Part shown: one piece after another, positions 13,075-20,834 of the stretch
Numbering within the stretch: the stretch's first letter is position 1
Layout: every line of letters begins with the position of its first letter
Virus record (IMG/VR): IMGVR_UViG_3300020442_000445
Location: 1 to 29,570 of that record
DNA: 29,570 bases
From: a virus
Reading direction: 5' to 3' (one strand)
Notes under the pieces: generated by a model
The model's input: the letters and a program-made list of their open reading frames with translations, nothing else
What the model was told of the DNA's origin: nothing
The model's database searches: none
Translations under genes and position numbers: made by a program

Positions 13075-13500
13075 CTATTCAGGACCACCCAATTTGTCTA
13101 GGTCTTTTCCATGCCTACCATCAAGACCTTCAGACTCACTACTCAAATAAATCTGATCATAGTCTCCACTGGAAACAATAGTATCATCAGTTGAAGCAGA
13201 GAAAGTAACACCAGTATAATCAGTTGGGAATGTGATGACATCTGCTGGAATTTTATATCCACCAGTGTTTAGATCAATATCACTCTCCAAGTTAAAATTA
13301 TACTCAGCTTTATTTCTAAAGTAATCAGTAGTATTATCAGTAAAGCGAATAGGTGTAGTGAGAATTAGTTCTCTAACTTTACCCAATGCTTCAAACAATG
13401 TGTCTAATTGTTCGTCTTGCTTATTTTCTAGGGCAGCAATGATTGCCTTACGAAGAGCATCATCTGCGTCTTCAATATGTTTACGGATGCCACATGTCAT
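13075..13500 (-). CDS. Hypothetical protein upstream of fibre genes
   Basis: 141 aa. The N-terminal 50 residues (MTCGIRKHIEDADDALRKAIIAALENKQDEQLDTLFEALGKVREL) are helical and probably coiled-coil. The rest is beta-like with many Asp and Thr (SDIDLNTGGYKIPADVITFPTDYTGV). The ATG at 13500 has AAAGGAG about 8 nt upstream, a strong site. There is no membrane segment. Its placement just before the fibre genes suggests a small virion or fibre-attachment protein; this is inference only. Confidence 0.75.
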   Translation of the reverse strand: MTCGIRKHIEDADDALRKAIIAALENKQDEQLDTLFEALGKVRELILTTPIRFTDNTTDYFRNKAEYNFNLESDIDLNTGGYKIPADVITFPTDYTGVTFSASTDDTIVSSGDYDQIYLSSESEGLDGRHGKDLDKLGGPE

Positions 13501-13519
13501 AATTATTCTCCTTTAGTTT

Positions 13520-13681
13520 TCATGTATCGTGAAGGGGTTCAAATTGTTCAAATTTTGTTACATCTGTGGCAATGAATGCACTGCCATCTTCTTTACGAAC
13601 CAAAAAATCTTGACCTTCTTCTACTTTAGTAGAGAATTCTTTTTGGTTCGCTTCCCATTCCTTCTCAGTAATCTCAATCAT
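13520..13681 (-). CDS. Hypothetical acidic protein, 53 aa
   Basis: 53 aa beginning MIEITEKEWEANQKEFSTKVEEGQDFLVRKEDGSAFIATD. An 18-codon longer version exists, but the inner ATG at 13681 overlaps the glutaredoxin stop as TAATG, the coupling pattern of this genome, so it is preferred. The protein is small, acidic and soluble. The pattern (FLVRKEDGSAFIATD) recalls a small beta-sheet fold. I do not recognise a family. Likely co-expressed with glutaredoxin and transaldolase. Confidence 0.65.
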   Translation of the reverse strand: MIEITEKEWEANQKEFSTKVEEGQDFLVRKEDGSAFIATDVTKFEQFEPLHDT

Positions 13682-13935
13682 TATACTTGACAACACAGTT
13701 TTTGTTCTTGCATGTACCTGAGTGATTCCTGACAACCACCCAGTCTCAATCTATCACCCTTAATATCTAGGACAACCTGAGGGAAAGTAGAACCTTCCCC
13801 AAACTCATCATAAAATTGAGAACGATTGAATTGTTTACCTAATTCATATACCACGTGTGTTAGATTTTCTAACTCACAGACTTGTTTAAATTTTTCACAA
13901 AATGGACAGTCAGGTTTAGAATAAATCGTAAACAT
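13681..13935 (-). CDS. Glutaredoxin
   Basis: 84 aa, the standard length of a small glutaredoxin. The active site Cys10-Pro-Phe-Cys13 (KPDCPFCEKF) is intact, with the cis-Pro region TFPQVVL and the GGCQES turn near the end. It reduces disulfides, above all the Cys pair at the C-terminus of ribonucleotide reductase, which here is CDSC in NrdA. It corresponds functionally to T4 nrdC. The ATG at 13935 lies 6 nt after transaldolase. Its stop overlaps the next gene as TAATG. Confidence 0.93.
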   Translation of the reverse strand: MFTIYSKPDCPFCEKFKQVCELENLTHVVYELGKQFNRSQFYDEFGEGSTFPQVVLDIKGDRLRLGGCQESLRYMQEQKLCCQV

Positions 13936-13941
13936 AAGGTG

Positions 13942-14619
13942 CTACGTTAAATCACTATTTATTTGTGATGACATGGCGAGCGTATGTGCTGCATGATCTT
14001 TGTCAAAGATGTTTAACCCTTTGTCAGTCAGAATATGATTATACATCTTACCCAAGACGGATGCTGGAACTGTTACGATATCAGCACCATTAGCAAAAGC
14101 ATCAGACACACTCTTTACATCTCTAATGGATGCAGCAAGAATCTCTGCTTCTGCTCCTTGCATACGGTAAACTTTATAAATGTCTTTGATAAGTTTCAAA
14201 CCATCAAAAGAATTATCATCAAGTCTACCTACAAATGGGGAGACATATGTTGCTCCTGCCTTAGTAGCAAGAATTGCCTGAGCAACAGAAAAAATTAGAG
14301 TAACATTAACTCTAATACCTTCCTCGGAAAGAGCACGACAAGCCATCAAACCATCTGGTGTGCATGGTACTTTAATCGTTGCTACCTTTCCATATTTTTT
14401 AGAGAGTCTTTTGCCCTCAGAAATCATGTTAGAAACACTACCAATAACTTCCATACTAATGTCTGTGACACCAATATCTTTCATCTCTTGGTAAACTTCC
14501 TCATGATTCCTACCACTCTTACGAATGAGAGATGGATTAGTTGTCAAACCGTCAATAAGACCTGTCTTGTAATAGCAGTCTACTTCACTAGTGATTGCTG
14601 TGTCTAGAAAAATTTTCAT
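13942..14619 (-). CDS. talC: Transaldolase, TalC type
   Basis: 225 aa, the length of the short TalC/fructose-6-phosphate aldolase-like family rather than the roughly 330-aa host TalB. The Schiff-base lysine is Lys83 in ATIKVPCTPDG. MKIFLDTAITSEV, GLTTNPSLI and VNVTLIFSVAQA are family signatures. It moves a three-carbon unit between sugar phosphates in the pentose phosphate pathway, in cyanophage infection favouring NADPH and ribose supply for dNTP synthesis. The ATG at 14619 overlaps the upstream stop as ATGA. It stands between ribonucleotide reductase and glutaredoxin in one leftward unit. Confidence 0.97.
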   Translation of the reverse strand: MKIFLDTAITSEVDCYYKTGLIDGLTTNPSLIRKSGRNHEEVYQEMKDIGVTDISMEVIGSVSNMISEGKRLSKKYGKVATIKVPCTPDGLMACRALSEEGIRVNVTLIFSVAQAILATKAGATYVSPFVGRLDDNSFDGLKLIKDIYKVYRMQGAEAEILAASIRDVKSVSDAFANGADIVTVPASVLGKMYNHILTDKGLNIFDKDHAAHTLAMSSQINSDLT

Positions 14620-14825
14620 TTGATTTCTCGTAAAGGTTCCATTTTAATAAACTGTTCCATCAGATTATAATACAATTTATAATTAGTTGTATTAACCCAA
14701 TACCCAACGATGTCGTTTCCATCACAGTGGAAACCGTAACCTGTTAATGGTTCATCAACGCCATCAATCTTAAACGTTTTCTTACCATTAAAATAAGATT
14801 CAAATTTTTGATCTAAGTTAATCAT
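14616..14825 (-). CDS. Hypothetical protein, 69 aa
   Basis: 69 aa (MINLDQKFESYFNGKKTFKI...), rich in Tyr, Asn and Asp, with no Cys pair or membrane segment. Aromatic content (GYWVNTTNYKLYYNLMEQF) suggests a compact beta/alpha fold. Its stop overlaps the talC ATG (ATGA) and its start overlaps the previous gene by 4 nt, so it is coupled on both sides. No family recognised. Confidence 0.7.
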   Translation of the reverse strand: MINLDQKFESYFNGKKTFKIDGVDEPLTGYGFHCDGNDIVGYWVNTTNYKLYYNLMEQFIKMEPLREIK

Positions 14826-15073
14826 CGTTCTTCAAAATCAAGTTTACGGACTTTACGCTTTCGTCTTTCCTCTTGATATTTTAAATCATTTGGAGATAAA
14901 ACAGAAGTTTTCTTTATAATCTTATTAGTTTGTAATAAAACAACTAGGTCTAGATTGTTTGCTCCCACCTTATCATCCACAACTTTCATCATGTTGGGAC
15001 ACCCACAACACTGAACTTTACCAGTGCCAGTAAGTTCTTTACCACACTGCTCGCATCTCACTACAATTGCCAT
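14822..15073 (-). CDS. Zinc-ribbon protein
   Basis: 83 aa from the ATG at 15073, which overlaps the upstream stop as TGATG; a GTG one codon earlier is less likely. Near the N-terminus CEQCGKELTGTGKVQCCGCPN gives two CxxC pairs, a rubredoxin-type zinc ribbon. The C-terminal half is basic (YQEERRKRKVRKLDFEER), suitable for binding nucleic acid. Probably a small DNA- or RNA-binding or transcription-linked protein. Target unknown. It stands between a GIY-YIG-like nuclease and talC. Confidence 0.75.
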   Translation of the reverse strand: MAIVVRCEQCGKELTGTGKVQCCGCPNMMKVVDDKVGANNLDLVVLLQTNKIIKKTSVLSPNDLKYQEERRKRKVRKLDFEER

Positions 15074-15513
15074 CACTCTGCCTCAAAATAATCTTTCCTA
15101 TAATATCTTCCTAAAATGTTACTATTATAAAACGCTGGAGTACCATCCTCCAACGCTTCCGTTAGTACGTTGTTTAAAAATAATTGTTTGGTTTCTTCGT
15201 AATTAGTTTTGCCTGGCGTGAGATGCATTGAAAGAATTTCTCTGCTAAAAGAATCCTTTCCAAACAGTTTGATATCGTCCTTTAATTCTGGACAGGATCC
15301 ATAGTACTTTCTCCAATCACTTTCAGAAGTAACTCTACGTTTACCTCCTTTGGGCTTTCTCTTTTGCCAAAAATACTTTCTCCCAATGTATTGTCGTTGG
15401 TTCTTGAGATTGGTAATGAGATACACAAAACCATAAAAATCCCCAATAAGACTCCCGTCAAACACGGTGCCCATATATCTCCAGGGATTTGGATACTGTT
15501 CAGGTTCTTCCAC
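15073..15513 (-). CDS. GIY-YIG-like endonuclease
   Basis: 146 aa from a GTG at 15513. Residues 28-46 (GFVYLITNLKNQRQYIGRK) match the GIY-YIG core with GFVY in place of GIY and an intact YIG followed by Arg45; a second conserved-looking block is SDWRKYYGSCPEL. Enzymes of this family nick or cut DNA and in T4-like phages are often freestanding homing endonucleases, but this one is small, so a repair or branch-cutting role is also possible. The GTG lacks a good ribosome-binding site. An ATG 8 nt upstream in another frame has one and is coupled to the previous gene, so the true N-terminus is uncertain. Confidence 0.75.
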   Translation of the reverse strand: MEEPEQYPNPWRYMGTVFDGSLIGDFYGFVYLITNLKNQRQYIGRKYFWQKRKPKGGKRRVTSESDWRKYYGSCPELKDDIKLFGKDSFSREILSMHLTPGKTNYEETKQLFLNNVLTEALEDGTPAFYNSNILGRYYRKDYFEAE

Positions 15514-15517
15514 TCAA

Positions 15518-15670
15518 TCATAATGTATCATCCTCAGTATTTATGTCATCAATAGGAGCTCCTAATGACTTATATTCTAATTGCTGTTTTAAAAATAAAA
15601 TCTCACGTTTCAAAATAAGATTTTCATTCTCAAGATATTCAATATGATTTTGATAAATTATAACACTCAT
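15518..15670 (-). CDS. Small coiled-coil protein, 50 aa
   Basis: 50 codons beginning MSVIIYQNHIEYLENENLILKREILFLKQQLEYKSL, a leucine/isoleucine heptad pattern over residues 8-36 that predicts a short coiled coil. An acidic tail (DDINTEDDTL) follows. Its stop overlaps the ATG at 15521 as ATGA. No clear ribosome-binding site was seen. Too short for standard callers, yet the heptads and the coupling support it. Function unknown. Confidence 0.5.
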   Translation of the reverse strand: MSVIIYQNHIEYLENENLILKREILFLKQQLEYKSLGAPIDDINTEDDTL

Positions 15671-15683
15671 AAAGTTAAATTAG

Positions 15684-15998
15684 TTACATTAAGATGTCGT
15701 CCCACGGGTCTGGTATTTCCTCACACTCTGTGACCATTCTTTTAGACTGCTCTGACAATTTGGTGGTTCTGGATCTTTGATCCCCTTCTTGCTTTTCCAG
15801 TCTTGGTACATAACCTGAAGAATCCAACTTTGTGATAGGGACTTCGGACCATTGGTCAACAGGTTCTCTTGGAACTTGCTGAGTTTCTTCATCCCTAAGT
15901 ACTCTTCTCGCCAATGTGCGAGTTGTTCTTCGGTAACCTTTGTCATAGTTTAAAACCAGCGAAAGTATCTTTCTTAACATCTTGTTTAATGCTCCCAA
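15684..15998 (-). CDS. Candidate protein overlapping the nrdB end (alternative frame)
   Basis: 104 codons, with another possible start at Met7 (15980). The first 18 codons lie inside nrdB. From about residue 35 it has phage-like codon choice and a plausible acidic protein sequence (REPVDQWSEVPITKLDSSGY ... TECEEIPDPWDDIL). It overlaps almost completely the ATGA-coupled 85-codon frame at 15689-15946. Both cannot easily be major products. Either one is spurious or the region holds a frameshift joining the N-terminus of one frame to the C-terminus of the other. The downstream part of this frame looks the more coding-like. Confidence 0.4.
   Translation of the reverse strand: MGALNKMLRKILSLVLNYDKGYRRTTRTLARRVLRDEETQQVPREPVDQWSEVPITKLDSSGYVPRLEKQEGDQRSRTTKLSEQSKRMVTECEEIPDPWDDILM
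15689..15946 (-). CDS. Hypothetical protein coupled to nrdB
   Basis: 85 aa beginning MTKVTEEQLAHWREEYLGMKKLSKFQENLL, a convincing helical phage-type N-terminus. Its ATG overlaps the nrdB stop as ATGA, the normal junction here, which makes translation of at least the N-terminal part likely. After about residue 45 codon use is less typical (GGG, CCG, AGG, GTG) and the sequence ends KYQTRGTTS. The competing frame at 15684-15998 looks better there, so a frameshift may be present. No family assigned. Confidence 0.5.
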   Translation of the reverse strand: MTKVTEEQLAHWREEYLGMKKLSKFQENLLTNGPKSLSQSWILQVMYQDWKSKKGIKDPEPPNCQSSLKEWSQSVRKYQTRGTTS

Positions 15999-17076
15999 TC
16001 ATATATGATTCCACCTCAGTTTCCTGTGGTGCTACTTGAAGTCCTTTAGATGACAACCAGTGTGCTGTCCATGGTAGTGGATTGTTCGCTAGTGGTGTAT
16101 CAAAAATAGGTTTTAGTCCAATGGACTTGAGACGGCGATTAGCAGTCCATTCAACATAGTTCTGTAGTAGTTTGTCATTCAAACCAATAATAGAACCATC
16201 TTTAAATAGATACTCTGCCCATTCCTTCTCCTCGTTTACACACTTTTTAAACATCTCATAGACATATGGTTCTTCTTCCCTTGCAATCTCAACCATCTCT
16301 GGGTCATCACCTTCTTTCCATTTGTTTAGAATGTTTTGGGTGATAGCCATGTGCTGAGATTCATCTCTGGCAATGAGGGATATAATTTTTGCAGACCCTT
16401 CCAACAACTTAAGCTCACCAAAGGCAAAACTACAAGCAAAAGATACATAAAAACGGATACCCTCAAGAATGAAAACATTTGCAACCGCCCTATAGAGTAA
16501 CTTTTTGAGTTCTTTTCTTTCCCAGTCTACACTAGGTCCACCATCTTCGTTATTAAACTCCCACCAGTTTCCAGTACCCCACTCCTGTGCTCTCTGGATG
16601 AACTCATCGTATGCTTTGGTGACTGACTTTGCACGTGCAAGAATCTTCTCATCATCTAGAATTGCATCAAAGACATCAGAAGGATCTGCATATACATTCT
16701 TAATAATGTGGGTATAAGAACGACTATGAATCATCTCCATAGTCTGCCAGATGTTCATAGCACCCTCAAGTTCAGGTAGTGAACAGTAAGGTGCAAAAGC
16801 CATCCCAGGAGCACGCCCTTGTACAGAATCCAAGAGGATCTGGTACTTAAGGTTACTAGTGAAGATGTGCTTTTGTGCTTCATTAAGTGTCTGATAGTCG
16901 GCACGATCTTTCTGTAGTGATACTTCTTCTGGTCTCCAAAAGAAACCAAGTTGTGTTTGAGTTAGTTTATCAAAGATAGGATACTTAAATTTATCATATC
17001 TTTGGACCCCAAGAGGGGGTCCGAAAAACATCTGTGCCTTAGATGTATCATGTTGCTTAGTATTGAATACTGTCAT
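15943..17076 (-). CDS. nrdB: Ribonucleotide reductase class I, beta (radical) subunit
   Basis: 377 aa from the ATG at 17076 (MTVFNTKQHD). A GTG 12 codons upstream would overlap nrdA and is less likely. The diiron ligands are all present: Asp83, Glu114, His117, Glu205, Glu239 and His242, and the radical tyrosine is Tyr121 in IHSRSYTHI, closely matching the spacing of E. coli NrdB. NrdB holds the tyrosyl radical that NrdA uses to reduce ribonucleoside diphosphates. The gap to nrdA is only 16 nt, and the stop is coupled (ATGA) to the next gene. A GC-rich inverted repeat lies within the early coding part (17004-17022). Confidence 0.98.
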   Translation of the reverse strand: MTVFNTKQHDTSKAQMFFGPPLGVQRYDKFKYPIFDKLTQTQLGFFWRPEEVSLQKDRADYQTLNEAQKHIFTSNLKYQILLDSVQGRAPGMAFAPYCSLPELEGAMNIWQTMEMIHSRSYTHIIKNVYADPSDVFDAILDDEKILARAKSVTKAYDEFIQRAQEWGTGNWWEFNNEDGGPSVDWERKELKKLLYRAVANVFILEGIRFYVSFACSFAFGELKLLEGSAKIISLIARDESQHMAITQNILNKWKEGDDPEMVEIAREEEPYVYEMFKKCVNEEKEWAEYLFKDGSIIGLNDKLLQNYVEWTANRRLKSIGLKPIFDTPLANNPLPWTAHWLSSKGLQVAPQETEVESYMIGSIKQDVKKDTFAGFKL

Positions 17077-17092
17077 CCCAGTAATTTTATTA

Positions 17093-19432
17093 TCAGATTG
17101 CACAACTGTCACAAGCTTCCTCCTCGGTTGAAAAAATATCGTCTAATAGGTTTGTAATCGCAGTCTTTTTATCTTCCTTTACGTCATCTTTCCATCCGAT
17201 AGAGTGTGCTGGTTCATCAATTTCACTCTTAGTATCATATGTATTTTGATAATAAGATGTCTTCCAACCATACTTATATGTTGTTAGAAGATCTTGTGCC
17301 ATAATGCTAGTAGGCACTTCATTGTCTGCATAATGCTCTGGATTGTAAGACCAGTTACCACTGATTGCTTGGTCAAAGAACTTCTGCATAACAGCAACGA
17401 TATTAATATAACCAGCGTTGCCTTGCATATCCCACAGCAATGTATAGTTATTCTTTAGGGTGCCGACCTGAGGAACAACCTGCTTAAGAGGCCCTTTCTT
17501 TGATTTTTTAGTGGACAGGTAGTCTCTAGGCGGTTCAATTCCGTTTGTGGCATTTGACACAACGGAACTGCTCTCCGAAGGCATTTGTGCGGACAACGTG
17601 CTGTGCCTGAGTCCATAGTTAATAATTCGTCCACGCAAATCTTCCCAATCATATGATAGGTCATTTGGTACTAGCTCATCAACATCCTTCTTATATGTAT
17701 CAATAGGAAGGATACCATCAGCATACTTTGTACGATTAAAATAATCACATGGTCCCTTATCCTTAGCAAGATTGTTGGATGCTTTGAGAAGATTGTACTG
17801 GAATGATTCTGTTAGATCGTGAACCAACTTCCACGCTTCTGGATCTTCATACTTGACACCATTCTTAGCAAGATAGTGTGCTAGACCAATGAATCCTACA
17901 CCAATAGAACGTCTTGCAAGAGTGCTAACACGTGCTGCTTCTACTGGATAACCTTGATAGTCAATCAACTCATCCAAGGCACGTACAGATAGGTCACACA
18001 GTTCTTCCATCTCATCTAGGTTACGTAGTTTACCCACGTTAACAGCAGATAGAATACACAATGCAATCTCACCTTCACCGTCAATATGTTGGATAGGATC
18101 TGTTGGTAGTGTAATCTCCTGACATAGGTTACTCATGTTAACCTTGTCTTTGAATGATGAGTGCTCATTACAATGGTCAATATTCATAATGTAAATACGA
18201 CCTGTCTCTGCTCTCTCCTTAAGAAGATCTAGGATGAGCTCTTGTGCTCCAATAGTTTTTCTTGGGACTCTATCGTCTGCTTCATATGAAGCATAGAGTT
18301 CATCAAAGGAGGGAGTACCAAAAGCATCATAAAGCCCTGGAACATGATGAGGAGAGAATAGACTAACATCCTCATTAGAGATGAATCTTTCATAAAATAA
18401 TTTAGAAATTTGAATTGAGTAATCAAGTTTTCTTACACGATTATCCTCAGTTCCTTTATTGTTCTTGAGAACAAGAATGTCCTCTATTTCTTGGTGCCAG
18501 ATGGGGAAGTGGACTGTTGCCGATCCACCACGGATGCCATTTTGAGTGCAGCATCTGACAGTGCTTTCAAACTTTTTGAGGAAAGGGACAACACCTGTGT
18601 GCTGAACTTCTCCGTCTCTGATCTTACTGTTGATGCCACGGATTCTGCCTGCGTTGATACCGATGCCTGCACGTTGAGCAACATAGTAACCAATAGCCAT
18701 GTCACTGCTAAAGATGCTATTGAGGGTATCATCAACATCAACAAGAACACAGCTAGCAAACTGTCGTAGAGGTGTCCTGACCCCTGCCATGATGGGCGTT
18801 GGGATGTTGATTTTGTGCTTTGAGATTGCGTCGTAGTATCGTTTGACATAATCCAGTCTATTTTCTGTATACTCTTGGAAAAGAGTTAGAGCAATCATCA
18901 TGTACATATACTGGGGTGTCTCATACACCTCACCAGAACTTCTATCCTGTACAAGATACTTGTCACAGACCTGACGCAATCCTGCATACGTAAACAGGAA
19001 GTCCCTGTCATGGTCTACCCAAGAATTAATCTTGTCCCACTCTTCTTGGGAGTATTTATTGATAATACTACTATCGTATACACCTTTTGTAATACAATCC
19101 TCAGCAAGTTCTTTGATATGTGGATGCTTCTGTACCCAATCAGAACCAAATAGTTGCTTGCGTAGTGAGAATAATAGCAGTCGTGCTGCCACAAACTGAT
19201 AGTTGTAATGATCAAGATCAATTAGATCACTGGCAGATCTAATCAAAATCTCTTGGATATCTTTTGTTTTGATTCCATCATAGAATTGGAGACCTGAACT
19301 CATCTCCACCTGTGAGGCACTTACACCGCTTCCTAGACCTTCACAGGCATCTTCAACCATCTTATGAATCTTGTCTAGGTTCAGGGGTTCTACAGACCCA
19401 TCTCGTTTGCGAACATTAATGCCGTTGCTCAT
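17093..19432 (-). CDS. nrdA: Ribonucleotide reductase class I, alpha (catalytic) subunit
   Basis: 779 aa. The ATG at 19432 (MSNGINVRKRDGSV) overlaps the primase stop as ATGA and is preferred over a TTG four codons upstream. An ATP-cone lies at the N-terminus (VRKRDGSVEPLNLDKIHKMV), suggesting dATP feedback. Active-site residues are Cys228, Asn435, Cys437 and Glu439 (NMSNLCQEITLP) and Cys459 (ALCILSAVNV). The radical-transfer tyrosine pair is in KTSYYQNT. The C-terminal CDSCAI carries the Cys pair reduced by glutaredoxin, which this phage also encodes. It makes dNDPs for phage DNA synthesis and works with NrdB directly downstream. Confidence 0.98.
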   Translation of the reverse strand: MSNGINVRKRDGSVEPLNLDKIHKMVEDACEGLGSGVSASQVEMSSGLQFYDGIKTKDIQEILIRSASDLIDLDHYNYQFVAARLLLFSLRKQLFGSDWVQKHPHIKELAEDCITKGVYDSSIINKYSQEEWDKINSWVDHDRDFLFTYAGLRQVCDKYLVQDRSSGEVYETPQYMYMMIALTLFQEYTENRLDYVKRYYDAISKHKINIPTPIMAGVRTPLRQFASCVLVDVDDTLNSIFSSDMAIGYYVAQRAGIGINAGRIRGINSKIRDGEVQHTGVVPFLKKFESTVRCCTQNGIRGGSATVHFPIWHQEIEDILVLKNNKGTEDNRVRKLDYSIQISKLFYERFISNEDVSLFSPHHVPGLYDAFGTPSFDELYASYEADDRVPRKTIGAQELILDLLKERAETGRIYIMNIDHCNEHSSFKDKVNMSNLCQEITLPTDPIQHIDGEGEIALCILSAVNVGKLRNLDEMEELCDLSVRALDELIDYQGYPVEAARVSTLARRSIGVGFIGLAHYLAKNGVKYEDPEAWKLVHDLTESFQYNLLKASNNLAKDKGPCDYFNRTKYADGILPIDTYKKDVDELVPNDLSYDWEDLRGRIINYGLRHSTLSAQMPSESSSVVSNATNGIEPPRDYLSTKKSKKGPLKQVVPQVGTLKNNYTLLWDMQGNAGYINIVAVMQKFFDQAISGNWSYNPEHYADNEVPTSIMAQDLLTTYKYGWKTSYYQNTYDTKSEIDEPAHSIGWKDDVKEDKKTAITNLLDDIFSTEEEACDSCAI

Positions 19433-20418
19433 ATCTTTTTCCAATTGTTAAATCTAAGGTTTGCTTCTAATCCTTGGTAGACATTACATTCTACCACAGT
19501 TTGCACATCATGTCCAGCAAGGTACATGTCATTGATGTCCTTCTGTTTGATATTATTTGGCCATATTACGACCTTATCTCCTCTGTCAATTGACTTGGAG
19601 ATTCTGGTGACAATTTCTCTGTTGCGTGGCTCGTTATCATAAATCCAAATATGATCGCTCCAACCAAACGTCCGAATATCAATATCGGACCCAGCCATAG
19701 CAACCGTGTTTTTGATAAATGTTGAGTCAAATGGTCCCTCTACAATATAAATTGGTTTATTATAATCTACCCTGTCTTGTCCAAAGATTTTGGGCGAGTC
19801 TTCATCAAGCATGATCGTAATATATCGCATTTTTGCCGTAGGGGCCAGCGATCTGCCTTGATAACCGAAGAGTTTGCCATCTTTATCCCTGAACGGGATT
19901 ATAATACGGGGACTATCTTGCTTTAAGTTATCAAAGGTTTTTTTCTGCTCATTAGTCCAAGCCTTAAACTTAGGACAATAGTAGAAGTATTCTAAGTCTT
20001 TGATACCTCGTTGCTCTAGATATTCTCTTGCTGGATGTGAGGTATTTAGCTCAGAAATCTTCTCTAAATTGATATCCCCCCTACGAAAATTGGGAGTTTT
20101 AAAATCAAATTTTGGATTGGGTACAGTTGTTCCCTTACCAGTTCTACCTTCTTTAAATTTCTCCATGACATATTGATCATGAAGATGATGATCTTGATCT
20201 TTCAGAAAATTTGATAATGTTCTGCCAACACCACAATTGTGGCATTTGTAAACAAAATCATTCTTGATTTTAAAAAGGTATCCTCTTGCCTTGTTCTTAT
20301 GTTTCTGTGAATCCCCACAATAAGGACACCTAAAATTAAAAAGGTCTGGTTTTTTCTTTTTGAAAAGAACCAGACGAGGTGAAACTAGTTGTATATACTT
20401 TACGTCAAGATACGACAC
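19429..20418 (-). CDS. 61: DNA primase, T4 gp61-like
   Basis: 329 aa. The N-terminal zinc finger is Cys31, Cys34, Cys59 and Cys62 (FRCPYCGDSQ ... YKCHNCG). The Toprim-type catalytic core begins near 222, with Glu227 in YIVEGPFDSTFI and acidic residues in HIWIYDNEPRN. It synthesises RNA primers with the replicative helicase (gp41) at the fork. The start is a GTG at 20418 that overlaps the upstream gene by 14 nt, with no strong ribosome-binding site; no in-frame ATG near the N-terminus would keep the finger intact. Its stop is coupled to nrdA, linking primer and dNTP synthesis. Confidence 0.92.
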   Translation of the reverse strand: MSYLDVKYIQLVSPRLVLFKKKKPDLFNFRCPYCGDSQKHKNKARGYLFKIKNDFVYKCHNCGVGRTLSNFLKDQDHHLHDQYVMEKFKEGRTGKGTTVPNPKFDFKTPNFRRGDINLEKISELNTSHPAREYLEQRGIKDLEYFYYCPKFKAWTNEQKKTFDNLKQDSPRIIIPFRDKDGKLFGYQGRSLAPTAKMRYITIMLDEDSPKIFGQDRVDYNKPIYIVEGPFDSTFIKNTVAMAGSDIDIRTFGWSDHIWIYDNEPRNREIVTRISKSIDRGDKVVIWPNNIKQKDINDMYLAGHDVQTVVECNVYQGLEANLRFNNWKKI

Positions 20419-20824
20419 GCACTACTGGTTCAGTTGTATCTACTATAGCAGCAACTGGTTGACCTGTCAACTGAGGTGCCATCATTGACCTTAAGATTCT
20501 TTGTCCGACAGGACTAACGACGAAAGATACAATACTAAGAGCACCAAAAATAGACCACATCTTCTTCTCCATGAGGCGAAGTCTTTCATCAATTTTTCTG
20601 ATGTCTCTTTCACAACCTTTTTTAATCTCCGCTGACTGACGATTAACTTCTCTGTGAAGACTTTCTACTTTCTCAAATAGAACTGCGTCAATTCTGTCTT
20701 GTTTATCAAGTTTTTCATTGTGAACGGCAAGCAACTTTCCCATTTGAATGGAATTATCTTGCAGAGATTCTACAACTCGTTCCAATCTTTCAAGGATGGC
20801 AGTATTAATGTTGTTTTCGTCCAC
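20405..20824 (-). CDS. Coiled-coil protein with one membrane segment
   Basis: 139 aa from a GTG at 20824, chosen because GGGAGG lies 5 nt before it and it falls after the upstream stop; a longer version begins inside that gene. Residues about 8-88 are a long charged coiled coil (ILERLERVVESL ... RDIRKIDERLRLMEKK). A single hydrophobic segment at about 90-108 (WSIFGALSIVSFVVSP) follows, then a short tail. Such topology is common in phage membrane-anchored or spanin/holin-associated proteins, but no lysis function can be claimed. It overlaps the primase gene. Confidence 0.75.
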   Translation of the reverse strand: MDENNINTAILERLERVVESLQDNSIQMGKLLAVHNEKLDKQDRIDAVLFEKVESLHREVNRQSAEIKKGCERDIRKIDERLRLMEKKMWSIFGALSIVSFVVSPVGQRILRSMMAPQLTGQPVAAIVDTTEPVVRVVS

Positions 20825-20834
20825 AGTGCCTCCC

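Noticed and set aside
17004-17022. GGACCCC/GGGGTCC hairpin in nrdB, similar to the psbA terminator stem
   Set aside because: It lies within conserved NrdB coding sequence and no T-run follows on the minus strand, so it cannot be a normal terminator.
18484-18849. 121-codon minus-strand frame inside nrdA
   Set aside because: The nrdA frame there encodes conserved family sequence without a break, and the alternative is Ser/Thr-rich shadow sequence.
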